NCBI GenBank assembly: GCA_041619575.1
Contig: JBFKDP010000050.1
Coordinates: forward strand, 1-16,719
Source of the DNA: Litorivivens sp041619575
GTDB taxonomy: Bacteria > Pseudomonadota > Gammaproteobacteria > Pseudomonadales > Spongiibacteraceae
Direction of reading: 5' to 3'
DNA: 16,719 nt
Part shown: positions 6,453 through 13,805 of the stretch, piece by piece
How positions within the stretch are numbered: the first letter of the stretch is position 1
How the letters are laid out: each line of letters opens with the position of its first letter
The notes under the pieces: model-generated
The model's input: only the letters and a program-made list of their open reading frames with translations
What the model was told of the DNA's origin: nothing
Databases searched by the model: none
Made by a program: the position numbers and the translations under genes

Positions 6453-9074
6453 CTAAAAAGTTTTGCGAACCTGCACGCCATAGCGGCGCGGATCACCGTA
6501 GGTCTGGTTAAAGGTGCTAACCGAATCCGACACCGAAGCGGTACCAATAATATAGCGCTCATCGGTAAGGTTTTTAACGAAGGCAGCTACGGTCAGATCA
6601 CCGCTTTCGCTCTGCCAGGATACGCGCGCATCAATCTGGGTAAAGGCCTCAGAACCGCCAATGCCTTCACGCTCGTAAACACTGTAAGAGCCGTCATCCA
6701 AACCGAAAAAGATTTCACTTTTGTAACTGAAATCCACGCGTGGAATTACCATCCCAAGGCCCGTTGGTATCATTAGCTGTATGCCTAGCGCAGCCGTCGT
6801 TTCCGGTGAAGCCGGGAAGGTTTCATCAGTGCGATCTTCAGGGATGAAATTACCAGCCACCGCATTGAGCAGATCATTATCGGTAAACTGCTGAAACTCG
6901 TAGTTGTTGTCACTGTAAGATGCATTGATCATGACCAGCGGCGAAGGCATCCAGGTTAATTCCATTTCACAGCCTTCAATCGTGGACTCGCCGGCGTTAC
7001 GAAAAATAACCGCGAGATTCCCGCCCGAATCCGTGGACACCTGTATCAACTGCATATTGTCAAAATCCATCGAATAGAGCGCAACGTTAAAACGCACTGA
7101 ACGATCAAAGGCGTCAATCTTGAAACCCACCTCTCGGTTTACGACCTCCTCGGCATCCACCTGTTGCAAACCATCGAGCAGCCGCGGTTCAAAAAAGCCC
7201 GACTTAAAACCCGTACTCCAGGTGCCGTAAACCATCATGCTATCGAGCACAGTATCATCCAGCCATTCGTAAGGCAGGTTGTAGGAAACCGATGCCATCG
7301 GCGTGACTTTTGAGAAGGTCTTCTTTTCCTTGTCGATGAAAGAAGGCTCCGCGTTCATCGGTATATCCGGAATGCCATCGCCGTCATTGTCGAGAAACTG
7401 GTTCTGAAAAACGCGTACCGGATCGTCCGCCCACACACAGCCTAAAATACAGGGAAAAAACCCTTCCGCATTGGGGCCAAAGCTGATGGGTTTGCCCGTC
7501 GCCGGCGAGATAAACACACCGCCGGTGACACGATCTTCAATAGCATCGACGTCAGCCTGGTAGAGCGCCAGTTCAGACTGACGCTTCTCAGCGGTATAAC
7601 GAACACCCCCGGTAAATTGCAGGTTATCCGTTATGTCGTAGGAACCCTGAAAGAATGCTGCAAAGGTATTATTTTCCAGATCAAACTCGGAAATCGACAG
7701 CGGCCCACTGAGAATACCAACAATGGGTTGGGTACCGCCCGGTGTTGGCTGTGTCGGTAACTGGCCAGCGGCTAATTGACCCAGTGTCAACGCATCAAGT
7801 CCGACGAAGTTACTCAATAGGGCAAAGGGTTCAAAGTTGGTTTCTCGCATATAAAACAAGCCACCGGTATAGCTCAGGCGGCTATCAAATGCTGTGCCAT
7901 TAACCTGATATTCAATACTGATCGAGTCGCGGTCACCATCACCGGTATTGATGGCTTCAGACCAGTTCTCGGGGCCGCCGTCGTTATCGCTGGACTGAAT
8001 CGGCCCCTCAGTTTCCGTGCGAGCACCAAACACCACCTTCATGGCCACATCGTCATTCAGCTCCCACTGAGCCGTTGCGCCGAAGAGGTAAGTATCCAGT
8101 TTTTTCTTCAGGTTGGGATTAGCCCCCATATTGGTTTCAAGGTCGCCTACATTCCCTTTTGTCCGGGAGTTAGCCTCGCAATTATCTTTATAGGCAGTGG
8201 GATTGCTGGGGTCGGTGTCGCCGGCCCACATAATGTAGAGCCCGTCTGCAAACAAACCGTTCTCGCTCGACACGTCGCAGTTGATCGCAGGGAAGGCTTC
8301 ATCAATTTTGCCGATGTAGGTTAGGGTATCCAGTGTAAAGCTGCTGTCACTGTCGTAGCGAGTCTGGAAAACCAGCGCCTTGCGATCGGTTGACGAATAG
8401 GTCTTACCTTGCTGCTTGTCTTCAAAAAAGCCATCGTCCTTGTCGATGGTAATCGCAGTGCGCGTATAAAAATTGTCGCTGATGGGAATGTTGACCGCCG
8501 CCCGCAGGGAGCGAGATTCATAATTGCCCAGCGCACCTTCAATATAACCTTCATAGACATCATTGGGCTTTTCCAAGGTCAGGACCAGAGCACCGCCCGT
8601 CGTGTTTTTGCCAAACAGGGTTCCCTGTGGGCCGCGCAGCACCTGAATACTGCGCACATCCACGGTATCGAGCAGCTGACCGTCGGTGCGCGGCAGGAAG
8701 AGGTCGTCCAGATACACGCCAACCGTCGGATCCACCCGGGCAAAGCCCGAACGCTCACCAATGCCGCGAATATAGATCTGATTGGACTGCCCCTCATTGA
8801 TCTGCAGGCTGGGGACGCTTTTGGTCAGTTCGCTGGTGTTGACGATCCCCTGCTCACGCAAGGCATCGCCGCTGATGGCCGTCACCGCAATGGGTGTTTC
8901 CTGAATATTTTCCGCACGCCGTCTGGCGGTGACAATGACCTCTTCCAACGCCGTGCTCTGAACTTTGGCGGTGGTCTGGGGCGATGTGGCAGTTGATTCC
9001 TGAGCCAACACAGCACTCGCGCACAGGCCCAGAGCACCGCCCACACACAGGGCGGCAGGTAATGACATCTTCAT
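6453..9074 (-). CDS. TonB-dependent outer-membrane receptor
   Basis: A 22-stranded outer-membrane beta-barrel receptor for energised uptake of a scarce or large substrate via TonB-ExbBD. The 873 residues are of normal length. A signal peptide covers residues 1-24 (cut near VLAQE), followed by LEEVIVTARRR (43-53) and the plug domain (about 56-165; typical IYIRGIGERSG, VGVYLDDLF, VLRGPQGTLFGKNTTGGA). The barrel ends in a terminal phenylalanine (YGVQVRKTF), the outer-membrane insertion signal. ATG 9074 follows AGAGAGG by 5 bases. A predicted loop carries DNDGDGIPD (562-570), a calcium-binding-like motif, and there are Cys pairs at 266/299 and 542/546. Neighbours include no siderophore genes; the DUF6351-like lipoprotein upstream with a similar leader suggests an organic substrate. 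The substrate cannot be named from sequence. Confidence 0.95.
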   Translation of the reverse strand: MKMSLPAALCVGGALGLCASAVLAQESTATSPQTTAKVQSTALEEVIVTARRRAENIQETPIAVTAISGDALREQGIVNTSELTKSVPSLQINEGQSNQIYIRGIGERSGFARVDPTVGVYLDDLFLPRTDGQLLDTVDVRSIQVLRGPQGTLFGKNTTGGALVLTLEKPNDVYEGYIEGALGNYESRSLRAAVNIPISDNFYTRTAITIDKDDGFFEDKQQGKTYSSTDRKALVFQTRYDSDSSFTLDTLTYIGKIDEAFPAINCDVSSENGLFADGLYIMWAGDTDPSNPTAYKDNCEANSRTKGNVGDLETNMGANPNLKKKLDTYLFGATAQWELNDDVAMKVVFGARTETEGPIQSSDNDGGPENWSEAINTGDGDRDSISIEYQVNGTAFDSRLSYTGGLFYMRETNFEPFALLSNFVGLDALTLGQLAAGQLPTQPTPGGTQPIVGILSGPLSISEFDLENNTFAAFFQGSYDITDNLQFTGGVRYTAEKRQSELALYQADVDAIEDRVTGGVFISPATGKPISFGPNAEGFFPCILGCVWADDPVRVFQNQFLDNDGDGIPDIPMNAEPSFIDKEKKTFSKVTPMASVSYNLPYEWLDDTVLDSMMVYGTWSTGFKSGFFEPRLLDGLQQVDAEEVVNREVGFKIDAFDRSVRFNVALYSMDFDNMQLIQVSTDSGGNLAVIFRNAGESTIEGCEMELTWMPSPLVMINASYSDNNYEFQQFTDNDLLNAVAGNFIPEDRTDETFPASPETTAALGIQLMIPTGLGMVIPRVDFSYKSEIFFGLDDGSYSVYEREGIGGSEAFTQIDARVSWQSESGDLTVAAFVKNLTDERYIIGTASVSDSVSTFNQTYGDPRRYGVQVRKTF

Positions 9075-9079
9075 ATCAA

Positions 9080-9102
9080 CCTCTCTTAATTATTATTATC
9101 GG
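9080..9102 (-). promoter_or_regulatory. Receptor-gene leader element resembling the lipoprotein-gene leader
   Basis: On the minus strand this reads CCGATAA, a 7-base AT insert, then TAAGAGAGG, ending in the Shine-Dalgarno sequence of the receptor gene. The lipoprotein gene has the same elements without the insert (11859-11874). GATAAT within it could act as a -10 box giving a very short leader, but no good -35 box is visible. Function is inferred. Confidence 0.35.
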
Positions 9103-9168
9103 CTTCAGCGAAGCTACGACTTTGTAACCAGTGTGCCAGCCTTTTTGAGATTGCGCAGCAAGTGCTTA

Positions 9169-9188
9169 CTCCCCCGAAAATGGGGGAG
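9169..9188. repeat. Hairpin CTCCCCC-GAAAAT-GGGGGAG
   Basis: Perfect 7-base GC-rich arms (9169-9175, 9182-9188) around a 6-base AT-rich loop, about 95 bases upstream of the receptor start. Neither strand has a U-tract after it. It could be a processing or stability hairpin between two co-transcribed genes, a regulator site, or a weak terminator. Confidence 0.4.
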
Positions 9189-9293
9189 CCAGGTAGTACA
9201 GCGCGCAAATTGCTCATTTTTAAACCAGTTACCCACCCATTTGCCTCCGTTTGGTGATTTTTGCGCCACCTACGCCAAATGGACGAGGGCGAA

Positions 9294-11852
9294 TCAGGGT
9301 GCTGGCTTGGAGCGCACCGCGCGCCATTGCAGGGGCGTGGGCGCGCTGCCGAGGGTACCCAAGCTGGGCCAGCGCATGCTGTTTTCTGTACTAAGCAGGT
9401 CGCCGACCCCCGGCTTGCTGTAGTCACAAACCCCATTGGGGAAGATCGTCGCCAACTCCGCCAACTGCACGCTGTTGAGCTGACCTGCATAGTCCAGCGG
9501 CTCAATGGGTTTTAGCTGGCACTTCAGAATATCATCCGAAATCGGCATACCCGCGACCATTCGGGGCGTTTGGACCACAGGCAAGAAGCGCGCACAGGGA
9601 GCGGGATCAGTCGCATTGGCCGGACCACCGTATTCATCCCAGGACTCGGGGGCATTAACCTGCAGAGGCACGCTCTGCCCAGGCAGACCGGAATCAGCCG
9701 GCAGCAGGGGCAGTTGGCCGCCCAAGGGCAACAAGAGGGTGGTAGGGAATTCCAACTGGCCGCCAGTCGTAGAGAAGCTGCAGGTATCCACCAGTGTATC
9801 GGGTTTGGCGGCATGGACGTCGGCCACCCGGTTGCCAGAGGGAGGCAGGTCTCTCAGCGCCGCGGTCCAGGCATCAATCTGCTCAAAGGCATCCGGCTGG
9901 GTCAAAACACCGCGCCAGACTACGCGCGTTTCGTGGCCGTTCGCTCTGGCATCGCGCAATGCGCGCCGCGCCCGCACATTAAAGGGACGCACAGACTCGT
10001 GGATATTGAGCACGGGCACCAGATCCAGATAGGGTGCCAGGTCGATTATCGGCGTTTCGGCCAGCGAGCCCCTACCGATGACCTGACCGATTTCATGTAG
10101 CAGAGACGCCAGCGAGGGATCCATCACATGACGCTCGGGCACAAACTTGCCGTCGATATCGAGACCGCCAATATCGCGATTCAGAGCGATAAACTCATCC
10201 CCGGAAATCACCCCGTCCAAGAGCGCCTGCAGACCGTATTGAACCCCCACATTGTCCAGCGGACGCCGGGCTACGCGCAGTCCAGGCACTTCCGGATGAT
10301 CCTGGCTCCCGAGCCAGTTGATATTCGCATCTTGAATGGTGCAGCGTGAACCCTGCGGGTTGCTGACTTTATCGTATCGGTATTGTGGTCCGACCTCGCC
10401 CGCCGGAGCAGCATCCAGACAGCCTTCATCTGCCACAACCCGGTTAAAGAAAGCGCTATCCCAACTGCTGCAAATGCTGACACTCTCAAGCCGATGCCCC
10501 GCAATTGCCGCCATTTTCTCCGGCGAACTGCTAAACCCGGGATTGGATTCAAGGAAATAGTGGTAGAGCAGGCCGCAGTCGGTAACGGTCATCGCCGTGC
10601 TGGCAATATCGGCAAAAGTTGCCGTCGGCATCGCCGCCGTCAGCAGCCCCGGTGCATTGTTCGCGGCATTGTATTGCTGGAGGGCTGCGCCAGAACCATT
10701 GCTGCCGATAAACTGCTCCACCAGACCATACTGTTCGGTGATGTGTTCCTTAATCATCATCGTGGTTTCAACGCTGACAAAGGGGTTGCAGTGCACGCCA
10801 AAGGCGGAGAGGGTAGAGTGCACAACAATGTCGCCACGGCCCAAACGCTCGGCGCCACCGACAAAGTTAATCAAAGCCCTATCGGCCGAGAGGGTATTGG
10901 GCGCTGGCGGTGGCCCCAGCACATAATTGACATCATTCCTGCCCTGATCGTAGCCAACGCCACACGACTCACCAAAAATGTAGTAGACCCGCTTATTCCA
11001 GTGCGGGTCGAAAGGCAGACTGCCGCCCTGCACATTGCGCGCCACGGGATCGTCAAGCACCCCGATGCGGGCAATACCGCGATTTATCGTGGCGGATTCC
11101 ATACGCACAATAAAGGGCACAGACTCACCCTCGCTGGTCACCGTCATCTGCATATCAGAGGGGTAGCTGGTTGCTTCCGGGTCGAGCAGGGCGTATTGCT
11201 GATCCGATATTTTTCGGTAATACCACTCGTATACGGTATCGATACTGCAATTTACCAGATCGGTGGGCTCACCCAGGCCAACAGCAGGATCGTTCGTACG
11301 GCAGACAAAGGGACTTTGATGCGGCCCTGAAATAATTGGGCCGGTAATGGGGTGATTGCGAACCGTGAGCTCAACGCGTCGCGACAGGTCGCTGACTTCA
11401 GCCGCAATGACGTTATCGCCGTCTGCAAGCCCCGTGATCAAGGCTCGTAACTCTCCGGAGCCCGCATCACGCGTCAGTTCCGGACTTACCGCCACGCCGT
11501 TCAGCTCAAGCGCTACGCTCTGGCCCTGTGCGAGACCCCGCAGAGCAATAAGAACGTCCCCGCCAGAGACAGTGTCAGGAAAGGTCGAGAGGGTCAGCAG
11601 TTCTATTTCACCACTGGCCAGTGCAGGTGTTTGCCGAGTATGCAGGTCAATGTCCGTGAATTCTTGCTGGAACGTGGGGTTGCCACCACCATTGTTTCCC
11701 CCACCATTGCCGCCACCACCGCCAGTATTACCACCACCGCCACCTACATCAGGCGCCAGAACCGGCGCTGAAGAACTGCCGCTATCCGCCTTGCAGGCGG
11801 CCAGACCGGCAACACAGACCACAACCAGCGCTAGCCTCATCAGAGCTGACAT
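9294..11852 (-). CDS. DUF6351-like secreted lipoprotein, probable alpha/beta-hydrolase
   Basis: An 852-residue envelope lipoprotein. ATG 11852 is chosen (AGAGAGG six bases upstream); TTG 11855 adds one residue. The lipobox LAGLAAC puts the lipidated cysteine at 20, followed by Lys rather than Asp, which favours the outer membrane. A Gly/Asn-rich linker runs from about 36 to 58. From there I recognise, from memory, features of DUF6351 proteins: LSTFPDTVSGGD (about 88-99), NHPITGPIISGPHQSPFVC (166-184), the elbow-like FIGSNGSGAALQQY (381-394) with candidate nucleophile S387, NAPGLLTAAMP (399-409) and GVCDYSKPGVG near 807-817. The DUF label is recall rather than a search result, and the family's reaction is not established to my knowledge. 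Hydrolysis is inferred from the elbow. The receptor gene lies downstream on the same strand, so processing of a substrate before uptake is a reasonable hypothesis. Confidence 0.75.
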   Translation of the reverse strand: MSALMRLALVVVCVAGLAACKADSGSSSAPVLAPDVGGGGGNTGGGGGNGGGNNGGGNPTFQQEFTDIDLHTRQTPALASGEIELLTLSTFPDTVSGGDVLIALRGLAQGQSVALELNGVAVSPELTRDAGSGELRALITGLADGDNVIAAEVSDLSRRVELTVRNHPITGPIISGPHQSPFVCRTNDPAVGLGEPTDLVNCSIDTVYEWYYRKISDQQYALLDPEATSYPSDMQMTVTSEGESVPFIVRMESATINRGIARIGVLDDPVARNVQGGSLPFDPHWNKRVYYIFGESCGVGYDQGRNDVNYVLGPPPAPNTLSADRALINFVGGAERLGRGDIVVHSTLSAFGVHCNPFVSVETTMMIKEHITEQYGLVEQFIGSNGSGAALQQYNAANNAPGLLTAAMPTATFADIASTAMTVTDCGLLYHYFLESNPGFSSSPEKMAAIAGHRLESVSICSSWDSAFFNRVVADEGCLDAAPAGEVGPQYRYDKVSNPQGSRCTIQDANINWLGSQDHPEVPGLRVARRPLDNVGVQYGLQALLDGVISGDEFIALNRDIGGLDIDGKFVPERHVMDPSLASLLHEIGQVIGRGSLAETPIIDLAPYLDLVPVLNIHESVRPFNVRARRALRDARANGHETRVVWRGVLTQPDAFEQIDAWTAALRDLPPSGNRVADVHAAKPDTLVDTCSFSTTGGQLEFPTTLLLPLGGQLPLLPADSGLPGQSVPLQVNAPESWDEYGGPANATDPAPCARFLPVVQTPRMVAGMPISDDILKCQLKPIEPLDYAGQLNSVQLAELATIFPNGVCDYSKPGVGDLLSTENSMRWPSLGTLGSAPTPLQWRAVRSKPAP
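11682..11746 (-). repeat. Low-complexity GGN-codon tract encoding the Gly/Asn linker
   Basis: Imperfect in-frame triplets encode runs of glycine broken by Asn and Thr just after the lipobox region of the lipoprotein. It is a flexible tether between lipid anchor and folded domain. The tract could vary in length between strains by slippage while staying in frame. Confidence 0.7.
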
Positions 11853-11858
11853 CAAACA

Positions 11859-11874
11859 CCTCTCTTATTATCGG
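11859..11874 (-). promoter_or_regulatory. Lipoprotein-gene leader element with ribosome site
   Basis: On the minus strand this reads CCGATAATAAGAGAGG, whose AGAGAGG is the ribosome site six bases before ATG 11852; this decides ATG over TTG 11855. The receptor gene carries the same blocks with a 7-base insert (9080-9102). A shared promoter or leader is possible. Confidence 0.4.
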
Positions 11875-11906
11875 TTTTGGGCGACTCGTTTAACGGCCCA
11901 GAACCT

Positions 11907-11918
11907 TCCAGTATAGCC
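11907..11918 (-). promoter_or_regulatory. Candidate -10 region (TATACT) upstream of the lipoprotein gene
   Basis: On the minus strand GGCTATACTGGA contains TATACT (11915-11910), a five-of-six match to the sigma70 -10 box, about 57 bases before the lipoprotein ATG. The same 12 bases occur upstream of the HAD gene (13756-13767). No good -35 box lies 16-18 bases away. A 12-base match in a window this size can also arise by chance. Confidence 0.35.
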
Positions 11919-11975
11919 GACCACCCCACGCAGACGCACACCGGAGCGGAGTATTAACAACGAGAGGGACGCCTT

Positions 11976-12470
11976 TCAGGCAGCGGCACGGTCAACCGGC
12001 GGCAAATCTTTGCGCACAAGCGCCCAGATCACGAGGGGCAACTCCAGCAGTAGCCCCAGCGCCACCAGAAAGAGCACGATGCCTCGCGCGACGTGAGTCG
12101 CCAGCTCGGCATCAGGCAGATAGGTGAAAAAGAGCCAGACGGCGACACCGGTGGGGATAAAGCCCATCAGCGACATGATGAGGAATTGAGGGCGAGAATT
12201 ACGCTTGGAGTCGTACACAAAATTTGAAAACGAGCCAAGACTGCTGCCCGGGCGCATGACGCTGCGCGACATCATCCCACCGGCAATATGACCCCACTCG
12301 TGCGCGGTGTGGGCGCAAAAACCCAGGCCGGCGCCCACGACCACGCCGACGAAATCTGCCAGTGGACCGTTGCCCGCCGAGTAAGAAGAAAAGAGCCACC
12401 AACTGCCAACCGCCAGGATGACCAGCGCGGTATCGCGAGCGGCGAATTGGGCAAAGCCTGGTGCTGACAT
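11976..12470 (-). CDS. Four-helix membrane protein with HEWGH motif, unknown function
   Basis: I do not recognise this 164-residue protein. It has four hydrophobic segments (about 14-30, 38-58, 96-116, 126-150). An HExxH motif, HEWGH (57-61), lies at the end of the second helix in FCAHTAHEWGHIAGG. HExxH binds zinc in many metalloproteases, and membrane-embedded versions occur in site-2 proteases (M50). The usual second M50 element with a conserved Asp (LDG type) is not visible; the third helix instead begins near GFIPTG. So this may be a minimal or degenerate M50-like protein, another metal-binding membrane protein, or a chance match. A polar loop (RSVMRPGSSLGSF onward) lies between helices 2 and 3. 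ATG 12470 follows AGAGG by 8 bases. It follows the STAS gene by 86 bases on the same strand. Confidence 0.8.
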   Translation of the reverse strand: MSAPGFAQFAARDTALVILAVGSWWLFSSYSAGNGPLADFVGVVVGAGLGFCAHTAHEWGHIAGGMMSRSVMRPGSSLGSFSNFVYDSKRNSRPQFLIMSLMGFIPTGVAVWLFFTYLPDAELATHVARGIVLFLVALGLLLELPLVIWALVRKDLPPVDRAAA

Positions 12471-12556
12471 CTCTCAAACCTCTGTGGTGTGGAGAGCGAG
12501 TGTCCCACCGCCGTGCATGACGTACAAGCCGAAGGCCGCGCAAAGACTCTTCCGGT

Positions 12557-12949
12557 CTAGTCCTTTAGCCACTGGCTGGCAGCCGTGACGTTGTCGAAGT
12601 GTCGGACTTCACCTTTCAAAAACCACGAGCCCACTTTTGTCGACCACTCCACCCAGCGCGAATCTGCCACCACGGCAATTTTTTCAAATTCACTGCCATG
12701 CTTGAGACCCAACTTTAAATCATCCCAGGCCGCGCGCAATTCCCACCCTTCAAGATGGCGACAATCACACAGTGCTCGCACCCGGGGCGAGGTAATACCT
12801 TTTAGCGCCCCGTCGAGCATCGGAGTAATGGTCTTGTAGTCTTCATGGGTCAACTTGCCAACAATAGACAGCGTCAAGAAAAGCTGCTGGTCGACACGCT
12901 CCATCCCTACACTCAGTCCATGGCGACGTATCACACTTGCCTCTTTCAT
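12557..12949 (-). CDS. SpoIIAA-like (STAS-fold) protein
   Basis: A 130-residue soluble protein of the SpoIIAA-like family (Pfam PF11964 type), which has a STAS-like fold with possible lipid or protein binding; no enzyme activity is established. Family features include LFLTLSIVGKLTHEDY (23-38), LCDCRHLEGWELRAAWDDL (60-78), LKHGSEFEKIAVVADSRWVE (82-101) and the C-terminal FDNVTAASQWL. ATG 12949 is preceded by AGGAGG at 5 bases, far better than the upstream ATG at 12991, which would add 14 residues overlapping the HAD gene. It begins 13 bases after the HAD stop, with its ribosome site in that gap, so the two are probably one transcript. Its job here is unknown. Confidence 0.88.
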   Translation of the reverse strand: MKEASVIRRHGLSVGMERVDQQLFLTLSIVGKLTHEDYKTITPMLDGALKGITSPRVRALCDCRHLEGWELRAAWDDLKLGLKHGSEFEKIAVVADSRWVEWSTKVGSWFLKGEVRHFDNVTAASQWLKD

Positions 12950-12962
12950 ATTGGCCTCCTGT

Positions 12963-13715
12963 TTATCCGAGCAATTGCTCCACCGCATCACTCAAGGAGT
13001 CGGCCAGCTGGCAGCCGCTCGCCCGAGCTTCATCGCCGGCCAGATACTTGCCGGTTTTTACCAGGCAGGCGTTCAGTCCTGCTGCCTGCGCGCCACTCAC
13101 ATCCGCATCGACGTCATCACCCACCATTAACACCTGCGAAGGCTCAAGCCCCATGGATTGCACGGCTACTTTAAAAAATTCCGTCGAAGGCTTTCCCAGC
13201 ACCCTTGCCTTTTTGCCGCTGGCGTACTCCAAGGCTTTCACAAAGGGCCCTGCATCCAGGTGCAATCGGCCGCGCCCACGGAAATAGCGATTGTCACCAA
13301 CCGCGAGCAACTCTGCATCGTCAACCAGCAATACCTGAAAAGCCTTGTTCAGCGATTTATAGTCGAAGCGATCCCCCGCATCGCAAACCACAACAGCATT
13401 GGGGTTGCTGTGGTCGAGGCGGGCAAACTCGGTTTCCAGGCTGGGGTGTATAAGGCAGTAGGGGCGCAGTTCGTGAGACTGCAGGTAGTCCAGCATGGCT
13501 CTAGGCGCGGTGTATAACTGCTCCTGCTCAATGGCAAAACCCATGCGCTTCAGGTCGTAATAGATCGCCTGCGCCGTGCGCCGCGAGGTGTTAGTGACCA
13601 GTCGCAACTCGATGCCGGCCTGCTGCACTTCTCGCACCGCCTCGAGTGCACCCGGCAATACTTCATCGTCCTGATAGAGGACACCACTGATATCTAGCAG
13701 TAAACCGCGATACAT
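12963..13715 (-). CDS. LHPP-like HAD-superfamily (subclass IIA) phosphatase
   Basis: A 250-residue HAD phosphatase resembling animal LHPP (phospholysine/phosphohistidine inorganic pyrophosphate phosphatase) and its bacterial hypothetical relatives. Visible motifs are LLLDISGVLY (5-14; nucleophile D8), VTNTSRR (40-46), LGKPSTEFF (173-181; K175) and MVGDDVDADVSGAQAAG (197-213; D200, D201). Further LHPP-like segments are LRPYCLIHPS (83-92), SNPNAVVVCDAG (103-114), NKAFQVLL (123-130) and GPFVKALEYASG (156-167). As in LHPP, the second Asp of motif I is Ser (DIS), so acid-base catalysis must differ from the DxD norm. ATG 13715 has GGAG five bases upstream; the in-frame ATG at 13739 has none. The substrate may be a phospho-amino acid, pyrophosphate or a small phosphoester; this is family-level inference. 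Confidence 0.9.
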   Translation of the reverse strand: MYRGLLLDISGVLYQDDEVLPGALEAVREVQQAGIELRLVTNTSRRTAQAIYYDLKRMGFAIEQEQLYTAPRAMLDYLQSHELRPYCLIHPSLETEFARLDHSNPNAVVVCDAGDRFDYKSLNKAFQVLLVDDAELLAVGDNRYFRGRGRLHLDAGPFVKALEYASGKKARVLGKPSTEFFKVAVQSMGLEPSQVLMVGDDVDADVSGAQAAGLNACLVKTGKYLAGDEARASGCQLADSLSDAVEQLLG

Positions 13716-13755
13716 GACTTCTCCAGGATTCTGTGCCATAAACGAATCAGCTTAA

Positions 13756-13767
13756 TCCAGTATAGCC
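13756..13767 (-). promoter_or_regulatory. Candidate -10 region for the HAD/STAS operon
   Basis: In the short gap between divergent HAD and GNAT genes, the minus strand reads GGCTATACTGGA, with TATACT at 13764-13759. Transcription would begin near 13752, leaving a leader of about 37 bases before ATG 13715. No clear -35 box is seen. The same 12-mer lies upstream of the lipoprotein gene. Confidence 0.4.
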
Positions 13768-13805
13768 AAGACAACTGAAAATTCGCGAGCAGTCGAGCAA
13801 ATTCC

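Larger units (their letters stand above)
9075..9293. other. Gap between the lipoprotein gene and the receptor gene
   Basis: About 220 bases hold no credible gene. Reading on the minus strand, the region contains a 7-base-stem hairpin (9169-9188), then the leader element shared with the lipoprotein gene, then the receptor ribosome site. No T-run follows the hairpin, so I cannot say whether transcription from the lipoprotein gene continues into the receptor gene. Confidence 0.5.

Noticed and set aside
8409..8996. Plus-strand open frame of 195 residues opposite the TonB receptor plug domain
   Set aside because: Antisense to conserved plug motifs, with no independent support.
9126..9142. Sigma54-like sequence TGGCACACTGGTTAC on the minus strand before the receptor gene
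   Set aside because: The -24 element fits, but the essential GC of the -12 element is AC, and no enhancer-binding regulator is nearby.
9169..9188. Intrinsic terminator separating the lipoprotein and receptor genes
   Set aside because: The stem is good, but no U-tract follows on the minus strand, so it is listed only as a hairpin.
10383..11330. Plus-strand open frame of 315 residues opposite the lipoprotein gene
   Set aside because: A shadow of the minus-strand gene, which has a lipobox, ribosome site and family motifs; no ribosome site or domain is evident here.
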